A DNA stretch of 64,000 nt, taken from positions 5,766,001 to 5,830,000 of the forward strand of contig OZ252227.1 in assembly GCA_965249175.1 (NCBI GenBank). Direction: 5' to 3'. Made by a program: the position numbers and the translations under genes. Of this stretch, positions 53,317 to 62,942 are shown in pieces. The DNA comes from CAZYFH01 sp965249175. Lineage in GTDB: Bacteria; Acidobacteriota; Vicinamibacteria; Vicinamibacterales; UBA8438. Numbering within the stretch: position 1 is the stretch's first letter; each line of letters starts with the position of its first letter. The notes beneath the pieces are model-generated. The model did not search any database, was not told where the DNA came from, and was given only the letters and a program-made list of their open reading frames with translations.

Positions 53317-56169
53317 CTAATACCGGAATAGATACTGCAGCTTCGTGAAGAACGCGCGGTTCGTCCGCTGGAATTCGGTACCCGGAAAGAACTCGTCGTA
53401 AAACTGCTCGAGCTGCCGGTAGTGATCGTCGTAGCCGACGTAGAACACGGTCAAGGCGTTGATCCGATAGGTGGCCAGGACGTTGAGCGCGATCGTCTTC
53501 GCGAAGGAGTTGTACTCGGTGATGTTCCGGACCAGCAGCCGGTCGGTGAACGTGAAGGTGCTGAGCGCGCGGAACAGCTTGACGTTGAACACCTCGACGT
53601 CGCCCGCGCGGACGTCGGTGAACCGGCTGGTGTTCATGTTGATCTGCGAGGTCAAACGCGGGAAGGGCCGGAGATTGGCGAACAGCGAGGTGCCCGAACC
53701 GCGTCCAAGATAGGGTGTGGCCGGATCATAGAAAATCTGGTCTCCCCAGTTCAGGCCGACCCCGAATCCAAAGAGCCGGCTCGTGTTGACGTTCGCGAAC
53801 GTGCGGTAGTTCGCCCGGTGGAAATCGGTGCCGCCAAAGCGCTCGAGTGCTCGGCTCGCGTTGGCGTTGAGGCTGATGTTCTTCGCGAACTGAAGGTTGA
53901 GCCCGGCGACATAATCCTGGTCCTCGAGCACTCCTTCCTGTGTATGGCTCTGCTGATACGTGAACGCCGGGCCCCAACTGATGAGCCAATGTTCCGGCCA
54001 CCAGCGGTAGCCGACATTGGCGCCCACCAGCCGTTGATCGACGCGTCGCACGAATCCGACGTCGGTGCGAAAGTCAGGGTCGATCAGCCCGACGAACGTC
54101 GACGCGGAGAGGTTGCGCGCGTTGTGTGACAGCAGGGCACCGGCCATCGGCCCGCTGCGTTCGTTCCCGGCCTCGTCCCGATGCGTCGACTGAACCGCGA
54201 CGATGTTCAACCGACTCGTCTGTCCGATGCGGAACTGCCCGTCGATGCCGCCGACCCGGCTGTAGCCGTCGAGAAACTCACGGTCGGTGACGATGGCACC
54301 GATGTGTGACTCCGCGTACAGGTCGTATTTGGCGCGGCCGATCACGACCTGGGCCGTTTGACCGAACCCCGCATCGAACGGGTCGCGCTTGCCGGGTGCC
54401 TCGTCGTCGGTAACCAGGACCCCGAGTGTCGTCCGGCCCACCTTGCCGGTCAGCTTGCCGCCGACGTTGGGGTCGACGATCGTTCGCGTGTGCACCAGGT
54501 TGACCGGAGAGGTGAAGTCGAAGATCTCCTGCCCCTCGAGGAAGAACGGCCGGAGCTCCGAGAAGAAGAGCGGGAAGCGCTGGTTGACGTCGATCTGCGC
54601 CAGATCCGATTCGATCTGCGAGAAGTCAGGGTTGAAGGCGAGGTCGGCCGTCAGATTCGACGTGATCCCGTACTTCAGGTTGATGCCGGCTTCCGGCGTC
54701 GTCCCCTGGTCGACGAACCCACCGGTCGTGTCGTCGCGCGATCCAAACTTGATGGCGGTAAAGGTCGGCAGGATCTCCAGGTTGCGGCTCGTCGATAGAT
54801 CGGTCATCCCCTCGAGCACGCCCATCTGCGCCATGAACCCCGATACATCGCGCGACATTGGCGCCCACACGGCGTTCTCGGCGTTCTTCGCCTTGATCTC
54901 GCGCACGATCTGGAAGCCCCACCGGTGCGGCGTGCCGGCCGGCTGTTCCGGGTAGCGGAGGCTCTTGAACGGGATCGCCATCTCGGCGGTGTAGCCGTCC
55001 TCGACGATCTGGGCACCCGAGTAGAACAGCGTGTCCCACGATCGGTCGGGGTTTGGGATCCCGTTGCCACCGCCGTCACCGCCGCCGAACCCGCCGGCAT
55101 TGATGATGCCGTCCCCCTGCACGTTGTAGGCGTTGACGTCGAAGTCATAGGAGCGTTGCTGGCTCATGAACGTGTCCAGATACACCGTCACCAGGTCGTC
55201 CTGCCAGGCCCGGTCGCGATCGACGCGGTTCGCGCGCATGATGCCCGGGTCCGTGTAGTGGAGATAGAAGCCGAAGTAGAGATGCTCGCTGTCGTACGCG
55301 AGATAGACCTCGGTCTCCTCGGTCGCTGGCGCGCCATCGAGCGGCGCCTGCTGCACCAGCTCCGTGATGACAGTCGCCGTGCGCCACACGTCGTCCTCGA
55401 GCCGGCCGTCGATCACGGGTGGTGCTTCGGTGCGCCCCGGTCGCACGATGGGGCGGCCGGCGAGGATTCCGAGATCGGCAGGCATGCCGGCCGCACTGGA
55501 GGTCTCGGTGAGAGCTTCGTCGGCGCGACCGCCCCGGGCGGGACCGCTGGCCGCGGCCGGCGCAGGCGTCGCTGCGCGGGTGGCAGGCGGCACCGCCGTC
55601 TCGGGCTCCGGTTGCGACGCTCGCCCCAGCGTCCGCCCGTCGGCGAACGGCCCAAACCCGCGGCCGAGCTCCGCCACGATGCGGTCCTGCACCGAGAAGA
55701 CATCGGCGAGCGTGCCGTCGATCGTGGTGCGATGCGCGACATCGCCCGATACGACGTCGATGACCCGCGCCGTGACGCGGATCCGATCGCCGGCCCGCTG
55801 AAATCCACCGGTCACGACCCATCGGACACCGAGCGCCCGCCCAATGCGTGACGACACGTCATCGGCCGTCCCGCCGTCGCCCATCGCCGCCGCCCGCTCG
55901 AGCACCGCCTCCGGCCCGACCACAGCCAGCGTACCGAGTCGGTCGAGATCCGCGGTGACGGTCTCGGCGATGCCGCGTGCGAGCCAGTCGTCCGCCGGGG
56001 TCCCAGAGATGTTCTGAAAAGGAAGGACAGCGACGACGTCGGTGGCCACCGCCGGCTGGCTGCCGCCCCGTGTCGATTGCGTCTCCGACCCGGCCGTCAC
56101 TACCGTAGCGAGACAGACGGACAGCACGACGGTGAACCGGAATCGAGCCAACAAGCCGGGCTTCGTCAT
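53317..56169 (-). CDS. TolB-like/CBM9/DUF5916 outer-membrane fusion protein
   Basis: A 950-residue exported protein with three parts. After the signal peptide (1-27) comes a TolB/FlgO-like nucleotide-cyclase-associated domain (VAVLPFQNISGTPADDWLAR to about residue 175). A Pro/Ala linker leads to a carbohydrate-binding CBM9-like domain (PPVIDGRLEDDVWRTA, VYLAYDSEHLYFGFYLHYTD, RSYDFDVNAYNVQGDGI). The rest, from about residue 400, is a DUF5916 beta-barrel (PLFFSELRPFFLEGQEIFDF), ending in alternating strands and the aromatic C-terminus LQYLFRY expected of an outer-membrane barrel. ATG 56169. Most DUF5916 proteins lack the TolB-like part. A role in glycan binding or uptake is inferred. Confidence 0.82.
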   Translation of the reverse strand: MTKPGLLARFRFTVVLSVCLATVVTAGSETQSTRGGSQPAVATDVVAVLPFQNISGTPADDWLARGIAETVTADLDRLGTLAVVGPEAVLERAAAMGDGGTADDVSSRIGRALGVRWVVTGGFQRAGDRIRVTARVIDVVSGDVAHRTTIDGTLADVFSVQDRIVAELGRGFGPFADGRTLGRASQPEPETAVPPATRAATPAPAAASGPARGGRADEALTETSSAAGMPADLGILAGRPIVRPGRTEAPPVIDGRLEDDVWRTATVITELVQQAPLDGAPATEETEVYLAYDSEHLYFGFYLHYTDPGIMRANRVDRDRAWQDDLVTVYLDTFMSQQRSYDFDVNAYNVQGDGIINAGGFGGGDGGGNGIPNPDRSWDTLFYSGAQIVEDGYTAEMAIPFKSLRYPEQPAGTPHRWGFQIVREIKAKNAENAVWAPMSRDVSGFMAQMGVLEGMTDLSTSRNLEILPTFTAIKFGSRDDTTGGFVDQGTTPEAGINLKYGITSNLTADLAFNPDFSQIESDLAQIDVNQRFPLFFSELRPFFLEGQEIFDFTSPVNLVHTRTIVDPNVGGKLTGKVGRTTLGVLVTDDEAPGKRDPFDAGFGQTAQVVIGRAKYDLYAESHIGAIVTDREFLDGYSRVGGIDGQFRIGQTSRLNIVAVQSTHRDEAGNERSGPMAGALLSHNARNLSASTFVGLIDPDFRTDVGFVRRVDQRLVGANVGYRWWPEHWLISWGPAFTYQQSHTQEGVLEDQDYVAGLNLQFAKNISLNANASRALERFGGTDFHRANYRTFANVNTSRLFGFGVGLNWGDQIFYDPATPYLGRGSGTSLFANLRPFPRLTSQINMNTSRFTDVRAGDVEVFNVKLFRALSTFTFTDRLLVRNITEYNSFAKTIALNVLATYRINALTVFYVGYDDHYRQLEQFYDEFFPGTEFQRTNRAFFTKLQYLFRY

Positions 56170-56414
56170 CAACCGTGGGGAAGCAAATCGCCGGCCAGAG
56201 GGATGTCTGTCCCGGCGGGGACAATCACCGTCAACCGGTCGCGGCGGCGCGATTGACGTCTGGCTATTCTACGCCCGCGGGGGAGCGTCTGGCGTCACGC
56301 GGGCCGGACGCAGTGGCCCACACTTTGCACCTGACCCTGGTGCCGCTCGCAATTTCTTTGAAAATGGGGCAGAGTCGCCGAGAGATCCTCGACCATGAGG
56401 TGTTGTTGTTGTTG

Positions 56415-57209
56415 ATGTCGACGACGCGTCCAGCCATCGTCTTGGCGGTGGGGCTGACCGTCGCCCTGCCAACAGCGGCCCGGGCACAACGATCCGAACC
56501 GGTAGCAGTAACCGGCACGCAGGTCCAGGTCGAGGACAGCGGCGGCTCGCTCCTCGGAGACATCGGCCGTGACTACCGGCGCTTCTTCACGTCGCGGGAG
56601 ACCGCGATCATTCTCAGCGTCGGTGTCGCAGTCAGCATGGGCGTCAGGCCATTCGATGGGTCGATCGCAGGCAGCCGGTTCAACGGCGAGCTGAATCAGG
56701 GCACGGGCATCGACGCCGCGTTCGAGGGCGGTGAGCTCCTCGGAGGCGCGCTGTTCCAGGTCGGCGGCGCGTTCGCCACGTACGGTCTCGGCCGTGCGGT
56801 CGGCCGACCCGGCATCGCGTCACTGGGACGCGACCTGGTCCGCGCCCAGCTGCTCACGCAGGGAATCACCCAAGCCATGAAGTACGGCGTGCGGCGGACA
56901 CGCCCGGACGGCTCGAACGCCGCCTCGTTTCCGTCAGGCCACAGCTCCGGCACCTTTGCCTCGGCGACCGTGCTCCACCGCCACTACGGGTGGAAGGCGG
57001 GCGTGCCGGCCTACGCCGTGGCAACGTGGGTCGCAGCCTCGCGCCTGAGCGAGAACAAGCATTTCCTGAGTGATGTCGCCTTCGGCGCGGCGGTGGGCAT
57101 CCTCGGCGGCCGAACCGTGACATTCGATCACGGGTCGACCCGAGTCGAGGTCGCGCCCCTCGCGGTCCCCGCCGGGGCGGGAGTCCAGCTGACCGTGACG
57201 GGACGCTAG
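56415..57209 (+). CDS. PAP2-family phosphatase
   Basis: A 264-residue exported or membrane-linked acid phosphatase-like protein. The signal peptide is MSTTRPAIVLAVGLTVALPT ending ARAQ. The three PAP2 motifs are KYGVRRTRPDG, ASFPSGHSSGTFAS with catalytic His, and SRLSENKHFLSDVAFG with the second catalytic His and Asp. Such enzymes dephosphorylate lipid phosphates. The start is ambiguous: ATG 56415 follows four TTG codons (56403-56414), each a potential start, placed just after GAGG; an ATG at 56364 is less likely. The stop overlaps the next start by one base. Confidence 0.88.
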   Translation: MSTTRPAIVLAVGLTVALPTAARAQRSEPVAVTGTQVQVEDSGGSLLGDIGRDYRRFFTSRETAIILSVGVAVSMGVRPFDGSIAGSRFNGELNQGTGIDAAFEGGELLGGALFQVGGAFATYGLGRAVGRPGIASLGRDLVRAQLLTQGITQAMKYGVRRTRPDGSNAASFPSGHSSGTFASATVLHRHYGWKAGVPAYAVATWVAASRLSENKHFLSDVAFGAAVGILGGRTVTFDHGSTRVEVAPLAVPAGAGVQLTVTGR

Positions 57210-58519
57210 TGTCCCGAGCCCCGTTGCGACCGGTGGCCCGCCTCGTCCTCGTCGCCACCGCGCTGGCTGCGGTCGCGAGTGCGGCCGCGGTCGCCGAGTC
57301 CTTTTCTGCGTCATACCGCCACGCGGCGATCGAATACGGGACACGCCTCCGAACGGACCGGGTGGCACAACTGCATGCTCGCCTTCGAGCGGGGGATATG
57401 ACGCTGGCGAACGAACCCGAACGGGGGTTTCTCCGATCCCTGCTCGACGCCCTGGATGTGCCGATCGAGTCACAGTCGCTCGTCTTCTCGAAAACGAGCT
57501 TGCAGTCCGGGTTCATCGGCCCCGACAACCCGCGGGCCATCTACTTCACCGATGACGTCGCTGTCGCTTGGGTACGTGGCGCGCCCGCCATCGAGATCGC
57601 CGCGCACGATCCAACGCAAGGGGTCATGTTTTATGCCCTCAGCCAGCGCGCGCCGGCTGCGCGGGGGTTTCAGCGGCCCCGGACATGCCTGGAATGCCAC
57701 GTGTCGGACGCGACACTCGGCGTGCCGGGACTCGCCGTCGGTAGCGCGGTCGTCGACCCAGACGGCGTGCCGTATGCGTCGGTTCCCGTCGACCATCGGA
57801 CGGCGATCGAGTCGCGATGGGGCGGATGGTACGTCACCGGCTCGACCGGCGTCGGACGCCACGTAGGCAACACCGTCGCGACCGACCCGGTCGACCCGAT
57901 GCTCCGGCACGACGACGCCAGTTTCAATCTGGCCACGGTGGAGGACCGCTTCGACACCGCGGGGTACCTGACGCCTCGAAGCGACGTCGCGGCGTTGATG
58001 GTGCTGGAGCATCAAACCCACATGACCAACCTGTTGACGCTGACCGGCTGGGAGTTTCGGGTTGCCGCGTTCGAGAACCGCGCCACCCGAGGGCTCTTGG
58101 CAGCGCCGGCGACGGGGTCAGGCGATCCGGCGCTCCGGGACACGGTGCGTGCCCTCGTCGATTACATGCTGTTCGTCGACGAGGCACCGCTGACCGATAC
58201 CATCGTCGGCGCGACCGCCTTCGTCGATGCGTTCGAGGCGCGCGGACCGTTCGACCGCCACGGCCGGACCCTCCGACAGATCGATCTCGACCGTAGGCTC
58301 TTCCAGTACCCATGCAGCTACATGATCTATACGGCCGCGTTCGACGCGCTTCCGGCTGACGCGAAGGCCGCGGTCTATCGACAGCTCTGGCGAGTCCTCG
58401 GGGACGATGAACCCGACCCGAGATACGTTCGCCTGTCGCCGGACGACCGCCGGAACATCATCGACATTCTGCGCGACACGAAACCCGACTTGCCAGCCTA
58501 CTTCCGGTCGGCCGACTAA
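57209..58519 (+). CDS. Exported cytochrome c-like protein of unknown role
   Basis: A 436-residue protein starting at GTG, coupled (TAGTG) to the PAP2 gene. The signal peptide is about residues 1-29. A single haem-binding motif RPRTCLECHVSD (Cys160, Cys163, His164) sits in the middle of a domain I do not otherwise recognise. The N-terminal half contains NPRAIYFTDDVAVAWVRGAP and GVMFYALSQR. The second half has LEHQTHMTNLLTLTGWEFRV and FQYPCSYMIYTAAFDALPAD, with additional His and Met residues that could serve as a second haem ligand. It is probably a periplasmic redox protein; substrate or partner unknown. Confidence 0.72.
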   Translation: MSRAPLRPVARLVLVATALAAVASAAAVAESFSASYRHAAIEYGTRLRTDRVAQLHARLRAGDMTLANEPERGFLRSLLDALDVPIESQSLVFSKTSLQSGFIGPDNPRAIYFTDDVAVAWVRGAPAIEIAAHDPTQGVMFYALSQRAPAARGFQRPRTCLECHVSDATLGVPGLAVGSAVVDPDGVPYASVPVDHRTAIESRWGGWYVTGSTGVGRHVGNTVATDPVDPMLRHDDASFNLATVEDRFDTAGYLTPRSDVAALMVLEHQTHMTNLLTLTGWEFRVAAFENRATRGLLAAPATGSGDPALRDTVRALVDYMLFVDEAPLTDTIVGATAFVDAFEARGPFDRHGRTLRQIDLDRRLFQYPCSYMIYTAAFDALPADAKAAVYRQLWRVLGDDEPDPRYVRLSPDDRRNIIDILRDTKPDLPAYFRSAD

Positions 58520-58728
58520 GCCCCCGCGCGACGAGGCGCCCCCTCCGTAGAGCGCCTGCGCCGTCCCAGATCTGGACACCGACCACGAATTGGACGCCGG
58601 CCACGGCCCCCGGCGTTGCGACCTACGTCGAACAAGGCTCGATCCCGCGCGGGTTTCCTAACAGCGTCTACATCGTGTGTGTTGGCACGTGCGTTGCAAG
58701 ATAGGCTAGCAAGCAGGAGACGAATGAC
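58520..58728. other. Intergenic, no clear feature
   Basis: About 200 bp without an ORF that looks real. A purine-rich stretch GCAGGAGACG just before the next ATG is a plausible ribosome site. Confidence 0.4.
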
Positions 58729-59022
58729 ATGCTATCAACGCTGAGACCCGAGCCGTTCGTATGGGAAGTCGCGGTGCGCAGAGAAGTGCTAGAGGACGCC
58801 GTCGCCGAACTGCAGGCGTTGAGAATACACGATGTCGTGCGGAAGGCCCGCTCCAGGCGGGTGCTCGGCCGTGACAGCAAAACCTACACGCTACGGATTT
58901 CGGTCGGCCGCCCAAAAACCGGGCGGGCACGGGTCTCGGTGCGGTTGAGCGGCGGAGGGTGGTTTAAGCCGCGGCTGAAGGAGCAATTCGAGATGGCGTG
59001 CGCGAGACCCGGCGAAGCGTGA
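58729..59022 (+). CDS. Small uncharacterised protein, paralogue of 63248
   Basis: A 97-residue cytosolic protein of unknown family. It shares order and motifs with the protein at 63248: EPFVWEVAVRREVLEDAVAE and LQALR here versus EPFVGEVALRREVLDDAVVE and LQTLS there, then GRDSKTYTLRI versus GRDNKVDTLRI, and the ending VRLSGGGWFKPRLKEQFEM versus VQLSGGGWLKPRLTERFEM. The strong shared core shows that both are real genes. AGGAG precedes the ATG. Confidence 0.7.
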   Translation: MLSTLRPEPFVWEVAVRREVLEDAVAELQALRIHDVVRKARSRRVLGRDSKTYTLRISVGRPKTGRARVSVRLSGGGWFKPRLKEQFEMACARPGEA

Positions 59023-59065
59023 CGGGGCAGGCGTAGCGGTCGGCGTCACCACGGCGATCACCCTC

Positions 59066-60106
59066 GTGAGGCGAACGCTCAATGCGCGTTTCGCTCACAC
59101 GTCCCACAACTCAGCGCTGTGTCTTGATGTGCAGGTTGACGACGCGCTGACATTCGTCGGCAGAGCGAACCGGGTTGTGGACCTCCATGCGACGCGAGGT
59201 CTGTTGTCCACCGAGCAGAAGCACATTGCCGCATTCGACACCGCTCGGCAAGCATGTTTCGAAGCGGTGCTCGGACCGGCGTCACCCCTCGTTGGGAGCA
59301 CGCTCATAGAGGCGGGCTTTCGCAGCCGCTATCAGGGAGCCGTCGTTGCGGTCCACCGTGCCGGTCGGCGCGTCGGAGAGAAGCTTGGTGGGGTAAGACT
59401 CAGACCGGGTGACACGCTGCTCGTGCTCGCCGACGCCGACTTCGAAAAGCGCTGGCGGGATCGAAGCCCATTCCTCCTCGTCGCTCGAATCGGTGCGGTT
59501 GCGGCCGCGTCCACAAGGCATGCGCCGGTCGTGGCCGCCGTCGTTGGGGGTGTGGTGCTGTCAGCGGCCATCGGTGCGCTCCCCATCTTGAACGCCGCAT
59601 TGCTCGCCGCCCTGGTCCTGGTGGGCACGGGGGTGCTCACCGCGTCGGAGGCCCGACATGCCGTCGACCTCGACGTGATACTCGTGAGTGCCGGGGCGTT
59701 CGGTCTCGGCGCTGCGTTGGAGGTCTCCGGCCTCGCCGCGGCCGGCGCTCAGATTCTCGTTGCAACGTTCGGGGCCTGGAGTGCGACCGGCGCACTCCTT
59801 GGCATCGTGCTCTCCACCGTGTTGCTCATCAGCATCATCACAAACAACGCAGCTGCGGTGCTGATGTTCCCTATCGCGATGTCCACGGCATCAAGCCTCG
59901 GCCTGGCGCAGCGCCCGTTCGCGATCGCCGTTGCCATCGCTGCGTCCGCTTCATTCCTCACGCCTGTGGCCTATCAGACGAACATCATGGTCTACGGGCC
60001 GGGCGGGTACCGATTTGGCGACTACGCCCGGCTCGGCTTGCCTCTGACCGCGCTCGTCGTGCTGGGATCCGTATGGCTGGTGCCAATCATCTGGCCCCTA
60101 GGTTAG
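59066..60106 (+). pseudogene. 5'-truncated SLC13-family permease with TrkA_C domain
   Basis: Encodes only the second part of a permease normally near 590 residues. It opens inside a TrkA_C domain (LDVQVDDALTFVGRANRVVD), contains the second one (SPLVGSTLIEAGFRSRYQGA, GGVRLRPGDTLLVLADADF), and then the C-terminal membrane half. That half has LDVILVSAGAFGLGAALEVS, the transport motif STVLLISIITNNAAAVLMFP and ASASFLTPVAYQTNIMVYGP. The first half with its membrane segments is missing and no ribosome site precedes the GTG at 59066. It is a remnant, although the remaining frame is clean, so loss is recent or a half-protein is still made. Confidence 0.75.
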
Positions 60107-60298
60107 GACCGGAGGCCGCGCGACGAGCTGGCGGGCCTCGTCGACGACCCAGAAACCGCCTCGACAGGGTGCCGAATGCGCGCATCCTTCGATGAGGTCT
60201 CGCTCCGTGTACGCCTCCGTGACCGTCTCATGCTCAGACAGCACGTTCGCGACGAGCAAGTCTCTCGCGCCGGACGATGCGACGACAAGATACGTCAT
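60098..60298 (-). CDS. Small hypothetical protein
   Basis: A 66-residue protein starting MTYLVVASSGARDLLVANVL and ending ARPPVLT. The ATG at 60298 has a good ribosome site (GGGAGGACGTC), which supports it being translated. It contains two Cys (GCAHSAPCRGG). The N-terminal beta-strand followed by a helix resembles the start of a receiver- or Rossmann-like fold, but it is too short to be one. The 3' end overlaps the permease remnant by 9 nt. No function assigned. Confidence 0.5.
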   Translation of the reverse strand: MTYLVVASSGARDLLVANVLSEHETVTEAYTERDLIEGCAHSAPCRGGFWVVDEARQLVARPPVLT

Positions 60299-60384
60299 GA
60301 CGTCCTCCCGCGCCCTCGATGGTGGGCCGTATAGAGGGAGGGCAAACCTGATGCCGGCGCGGCCGTCCGGCTGCGCGTGGGCTT

Positions 60385-60557
60385 GTGTCGTGTCTCTCAG
60401 ATTCCTTGACAGAGTTTTCCGGTGCGCGGCGACCGGCTGGCAAGGCGCAACGAGGGAGAATACCGGGAGTATTTGACCCCGCTGACCAATGGTTCAGCGC
60501 CGACCATCGCGGGATGCCCCGCCCGGAAACTGTCAAGGAATCTGAGTGACACGACAC
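60385..60557. mobile_element. MITE-like element with 28-bp inverted ends
   Basis: Left arm 60385-60412 and right arm 60530-60557 are complementary at 27 of 28 positions (core CAGATTCCTTGACAG). Inner flanks (TTTTCCGG / CCGGAAA) extend the match after a 2-nt slip. The 117-nt centre has no ORF of interest. It fills most of a 322-bp gap with no gene. Either a non-autonomous transposable element or the two ends of a deleted insertion sequence. Confidence 0.55.
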
Positions 60558-60620
60558 CAGCTCCGCCGTATTGGCAAAAGGTCCGCGGGAACGCGGCCGA
60601 AGGGTCGGCCAGCCGGCGTT

Positions 60621-61639
60621 TCAGCCCGAGGCGGACGACACGCCGTAGTAGTCGAGATACCAGCGCACGAAGTTGCCAACCCCTGTTTCGATTCGCGTCG
60701 AGGGCTGGTATCCCACCTCGCTCACCAGACTGTCGACATTGGCATACGCCTCGGGTACATCCCCGGCCTGCATCGGCAAGAGGCGCTTCTCGGCCTGGCG
60801 CCCGAGGGCATCCTCCAGCACTTCGATAAACCGCAGGAGATCGACCGGGTTGTTGCTGCCGATGTTGTACAGCCGATACGGCGCGTTCGACGAGTCGGGT
60901 GTGGGCCGCGCACTGGACCAACCGGGTTCGGGCGCCGCCGGCCGGTCCAGCACCCGGATAACCCCCTCGACGATGTCGTCGATATACGTGAAGTCGCGTT
61001 TGTGGCGGCCGTAGTTGTAGACGTCGATCGGCTCGCCCGCGAGGATCCACTGCGTGAACGTGAACAGCGCCATGTCGGGCCGGCCCCACGGACCGTACAC
61101 CGTGAAGAAACGGAGCCCGGTCGTGGGCACAGCAAACAGGTGACTGTAGGTGTGCGCCATCAGTTCGTTCGACTTCTTGGTGGCGTAGAGACTGACCGGG
61201 TGGTCGACCGCGTCTTCGACCGAGAACGGCATCGCCGTGTTGGCGCCGTAGACGGAGCTCGATGACGCGTAGAGCAGGTGCTCGGTGCCGACCTCGCGGA
61301 CGGCCTCCAGAACGTTGAGGAACCCGACGACGTTCGTGTTGACGTAGGTGTGTGGGTTCTCGAGGGAAAAGCGCACCCCGGCCTGGGCCGCAAGGTGGAT
61401 CACGCGATCGGGCGAGGCGGCGCGAAAGACTTCGCGCACCGGCTCGTGGTCAGCGACATCGACGCGGTGGTGCGCATAGCCACCACGACCTTCGAGCGCC
61501 CGAGCCGCGCCTCTTTGAGCGTGACGTCGTAATAGGCGTTCAGGTTGTCGAGCCCGACGACCTCGTCCCCACGGTCGAGCAGCCGATGGGCGACGAAGGA
61601 ACCGATGAAACCCGCCGATCCCGTGACCAGAACTTTCAT
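60621..61639 (-). pseudogene. UDP-glucuronate 4-epimerase-like, one frameshift
   Basis: An extended short-chain dehydrogenase of about 339 residues interconverting UDP-glucuronate and UDP-galacturonate. It starts at ATG 61639 with the NAD motif MKVLVTGSAGFIGSFVAHRL and NLNAYYDVTLKEARL. Near 61497 one C appears missing (CGCTCG for CGCCTCG), after which the conserved HRVDVADHEPVREVF, VIHLAAQAGVRFSLENPHTY, the catalytic SSSSVYGA and YATKKSNELMAHTYSHLF, and GLRFFTVYGPWGRPDMA follow in the next frame. All later motifs are intact and only one base is wrong, so an active gene with a consensus error is likely. It is downstream of the UDP-sugar dehydrogenase by 13 nt. Confidence 0.85.
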
Positions 61640-61652
61640 TCTGCTTGGGTCC

Positions 61653-62942
61653 TCACAAACGCGACACCTGTTCGCAGTCGGGCAAGATGTTCTTCACGTC
61701 AAAGATGACGCACCCGGGCCGTCCAAGGTCGCGGATACCATCGAGCCCCAACTGCCGGAACGAGTCGTGGGCCACGGCGACGACGATGGCGTCGTATGTT
61801 CCGGGAACGAGGTCCTCGAGGAGCGTGATCCCGTATTCCGCGTCCGCGGCCGCCGCGTCTACCCCGGGGTCGTAGACGTCTACGACGGCGTGATAGCGCC
61901 GGAACTCCTCCACGAGATCCACGACGCGCGTGTTACGGATATCGGGACAGTTCTCCTTGAACGCCAAACCCATCACGAGGATGTGTGAGTCGACGACCTG
62001 GACTTTGCGCGCGGTCATGAGCTTGATGGCGCAACCCGCGACGTATTCGCCCATCGAGTCGTTGATGCGCCGTCCGGCCAGGATGACATCCGGGTGGTAG
62101 CCGACCTCCTGCGCTTTGAATGTCAGATAATAGGGGTCAACGCCGATGCAGTGGCCGCCCACGAGCCCGGGCTGGAACGGTAAGAAGTTCCACTTGGTGG
62201 ACGCCGCCGCGAGGACATCCGTGGTGTTGATGCCGAGCTTGCCAAAAATGAGCGCGAGCTCGTTGATGAGCGCGATGTTGAGATCCCGTTGCGTGTTCTC
62301 GATCACCTTTGCCGCCTCGGCCACCCGAATGCTCGGCGCACGGTAGGTGCCGGCCGCAATGACCGAGGCATAGACGGCATCGACGAGATCGGCGGCCTCC
62401 GGCGTGGAGCCTGACGTGACTTTGACGATCTCGGTCAGCCGGTGTTCCTTGTCTCCGGGGTTGATCCGTTCCGGGCTGTAGCCTGCGAAGTAGTCCTCGT
62501 TGTGGGTCAGACCGGACTCGGCGGTGATGATGGGCAGACAGAACTCCTCGGTCGCGCCCGGATAGACCGTCGATTCGAACACCACGCCATTGCCACGCGC
62601 GATGACGCGACCGACGTCGTGGCTGGCCGCCTCCAACGCGGTCGTGTCGGGCCTCTTGTGGCGGTCAATCGGGGTCGGAACGGTGACGATGTAGAAATTG
62701 GCGTCGCGAATCTCATCGAGCGCTGCGGTGAAGCGGAGCTTGGACGCAGCCACCAGCTCGGCCCTGTCCACCTCGCGGGTGACGTCCAGTCCATCCTTGA
62801 GTTGTTCTATGCGAGCGTCGTTGACGTCGAACCCGAGTGTCGGATACCGGCTCGCCAGGACCACGGCCAGCGGTAGCCCAACATAGCCGAGCCCGATGAC
62901 AGCCGGCCGAATCTCCGAGATATCTGGGAGCCGCAATGGCAT
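61653..62942 (-). CDS. UDP-sugar 6-dehydrogenase (TviB/WbpO-like)
   Basis: A 429-residue nucleotide-sugar dehydrogenase making a UDP-uronic acid for surface polysaccharide. The NAD site is AVIGLGYVGLPLAVVLA. Substrate and catalytic regions are YFAGYSPERINPGDKEHRL, EAAKVIENTQRDLNIALINE and the catalytic Cys in GLVGGHCIGVDPYYLTFKAQ; LVMGLAFKENCPDIRNTRV closes the third domain. The pattern is that of the TviB/WbpO group that oxidises UDP-GlcNAc or UDP-GalNAc, but UDP-glucose cannot be ruled out. ATG 62942 has GAAGGCATCC upstream. It pairs with the epimerase. Confidence 0.92.
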   Translation of the reverse strand: MPLRLPDISEIRPAVIGLGYVGLPLAVVLASRYPTLGFDVNDARIEQLKDGLDVTREVDRAELVAASKLRFTAALDEIRDANFYIVTVPTPIDRHKRPDTTALEAASHDVGRVIARGNGVVFESTVYPGATEEFCLPIITAESGLTHNEDYFAGYSPERINPGDKEHRLTEIVKVTSGSTPEAADLVDAVYASVIAAGTYRAPSIRVAEAAKVIENTQRDLNIALINELALIFGKLGINTTDVLAAASTKWNFLPFQPGLVGGHCIGVDPYYLTFKAQEVGYHPDVILAGRRINDSMGEYVAGCAIKLMTARKVQVVDSHILVMGLAFKENCPDIRNTRVVDLVEEFRRYHAVVDVYDPGVDAAAADAEYGITLLEDLVPGTYDAIVVAVAHDSFRQLGLDGIRDLGRPGCVIFDVKNILPDCEQVSRL

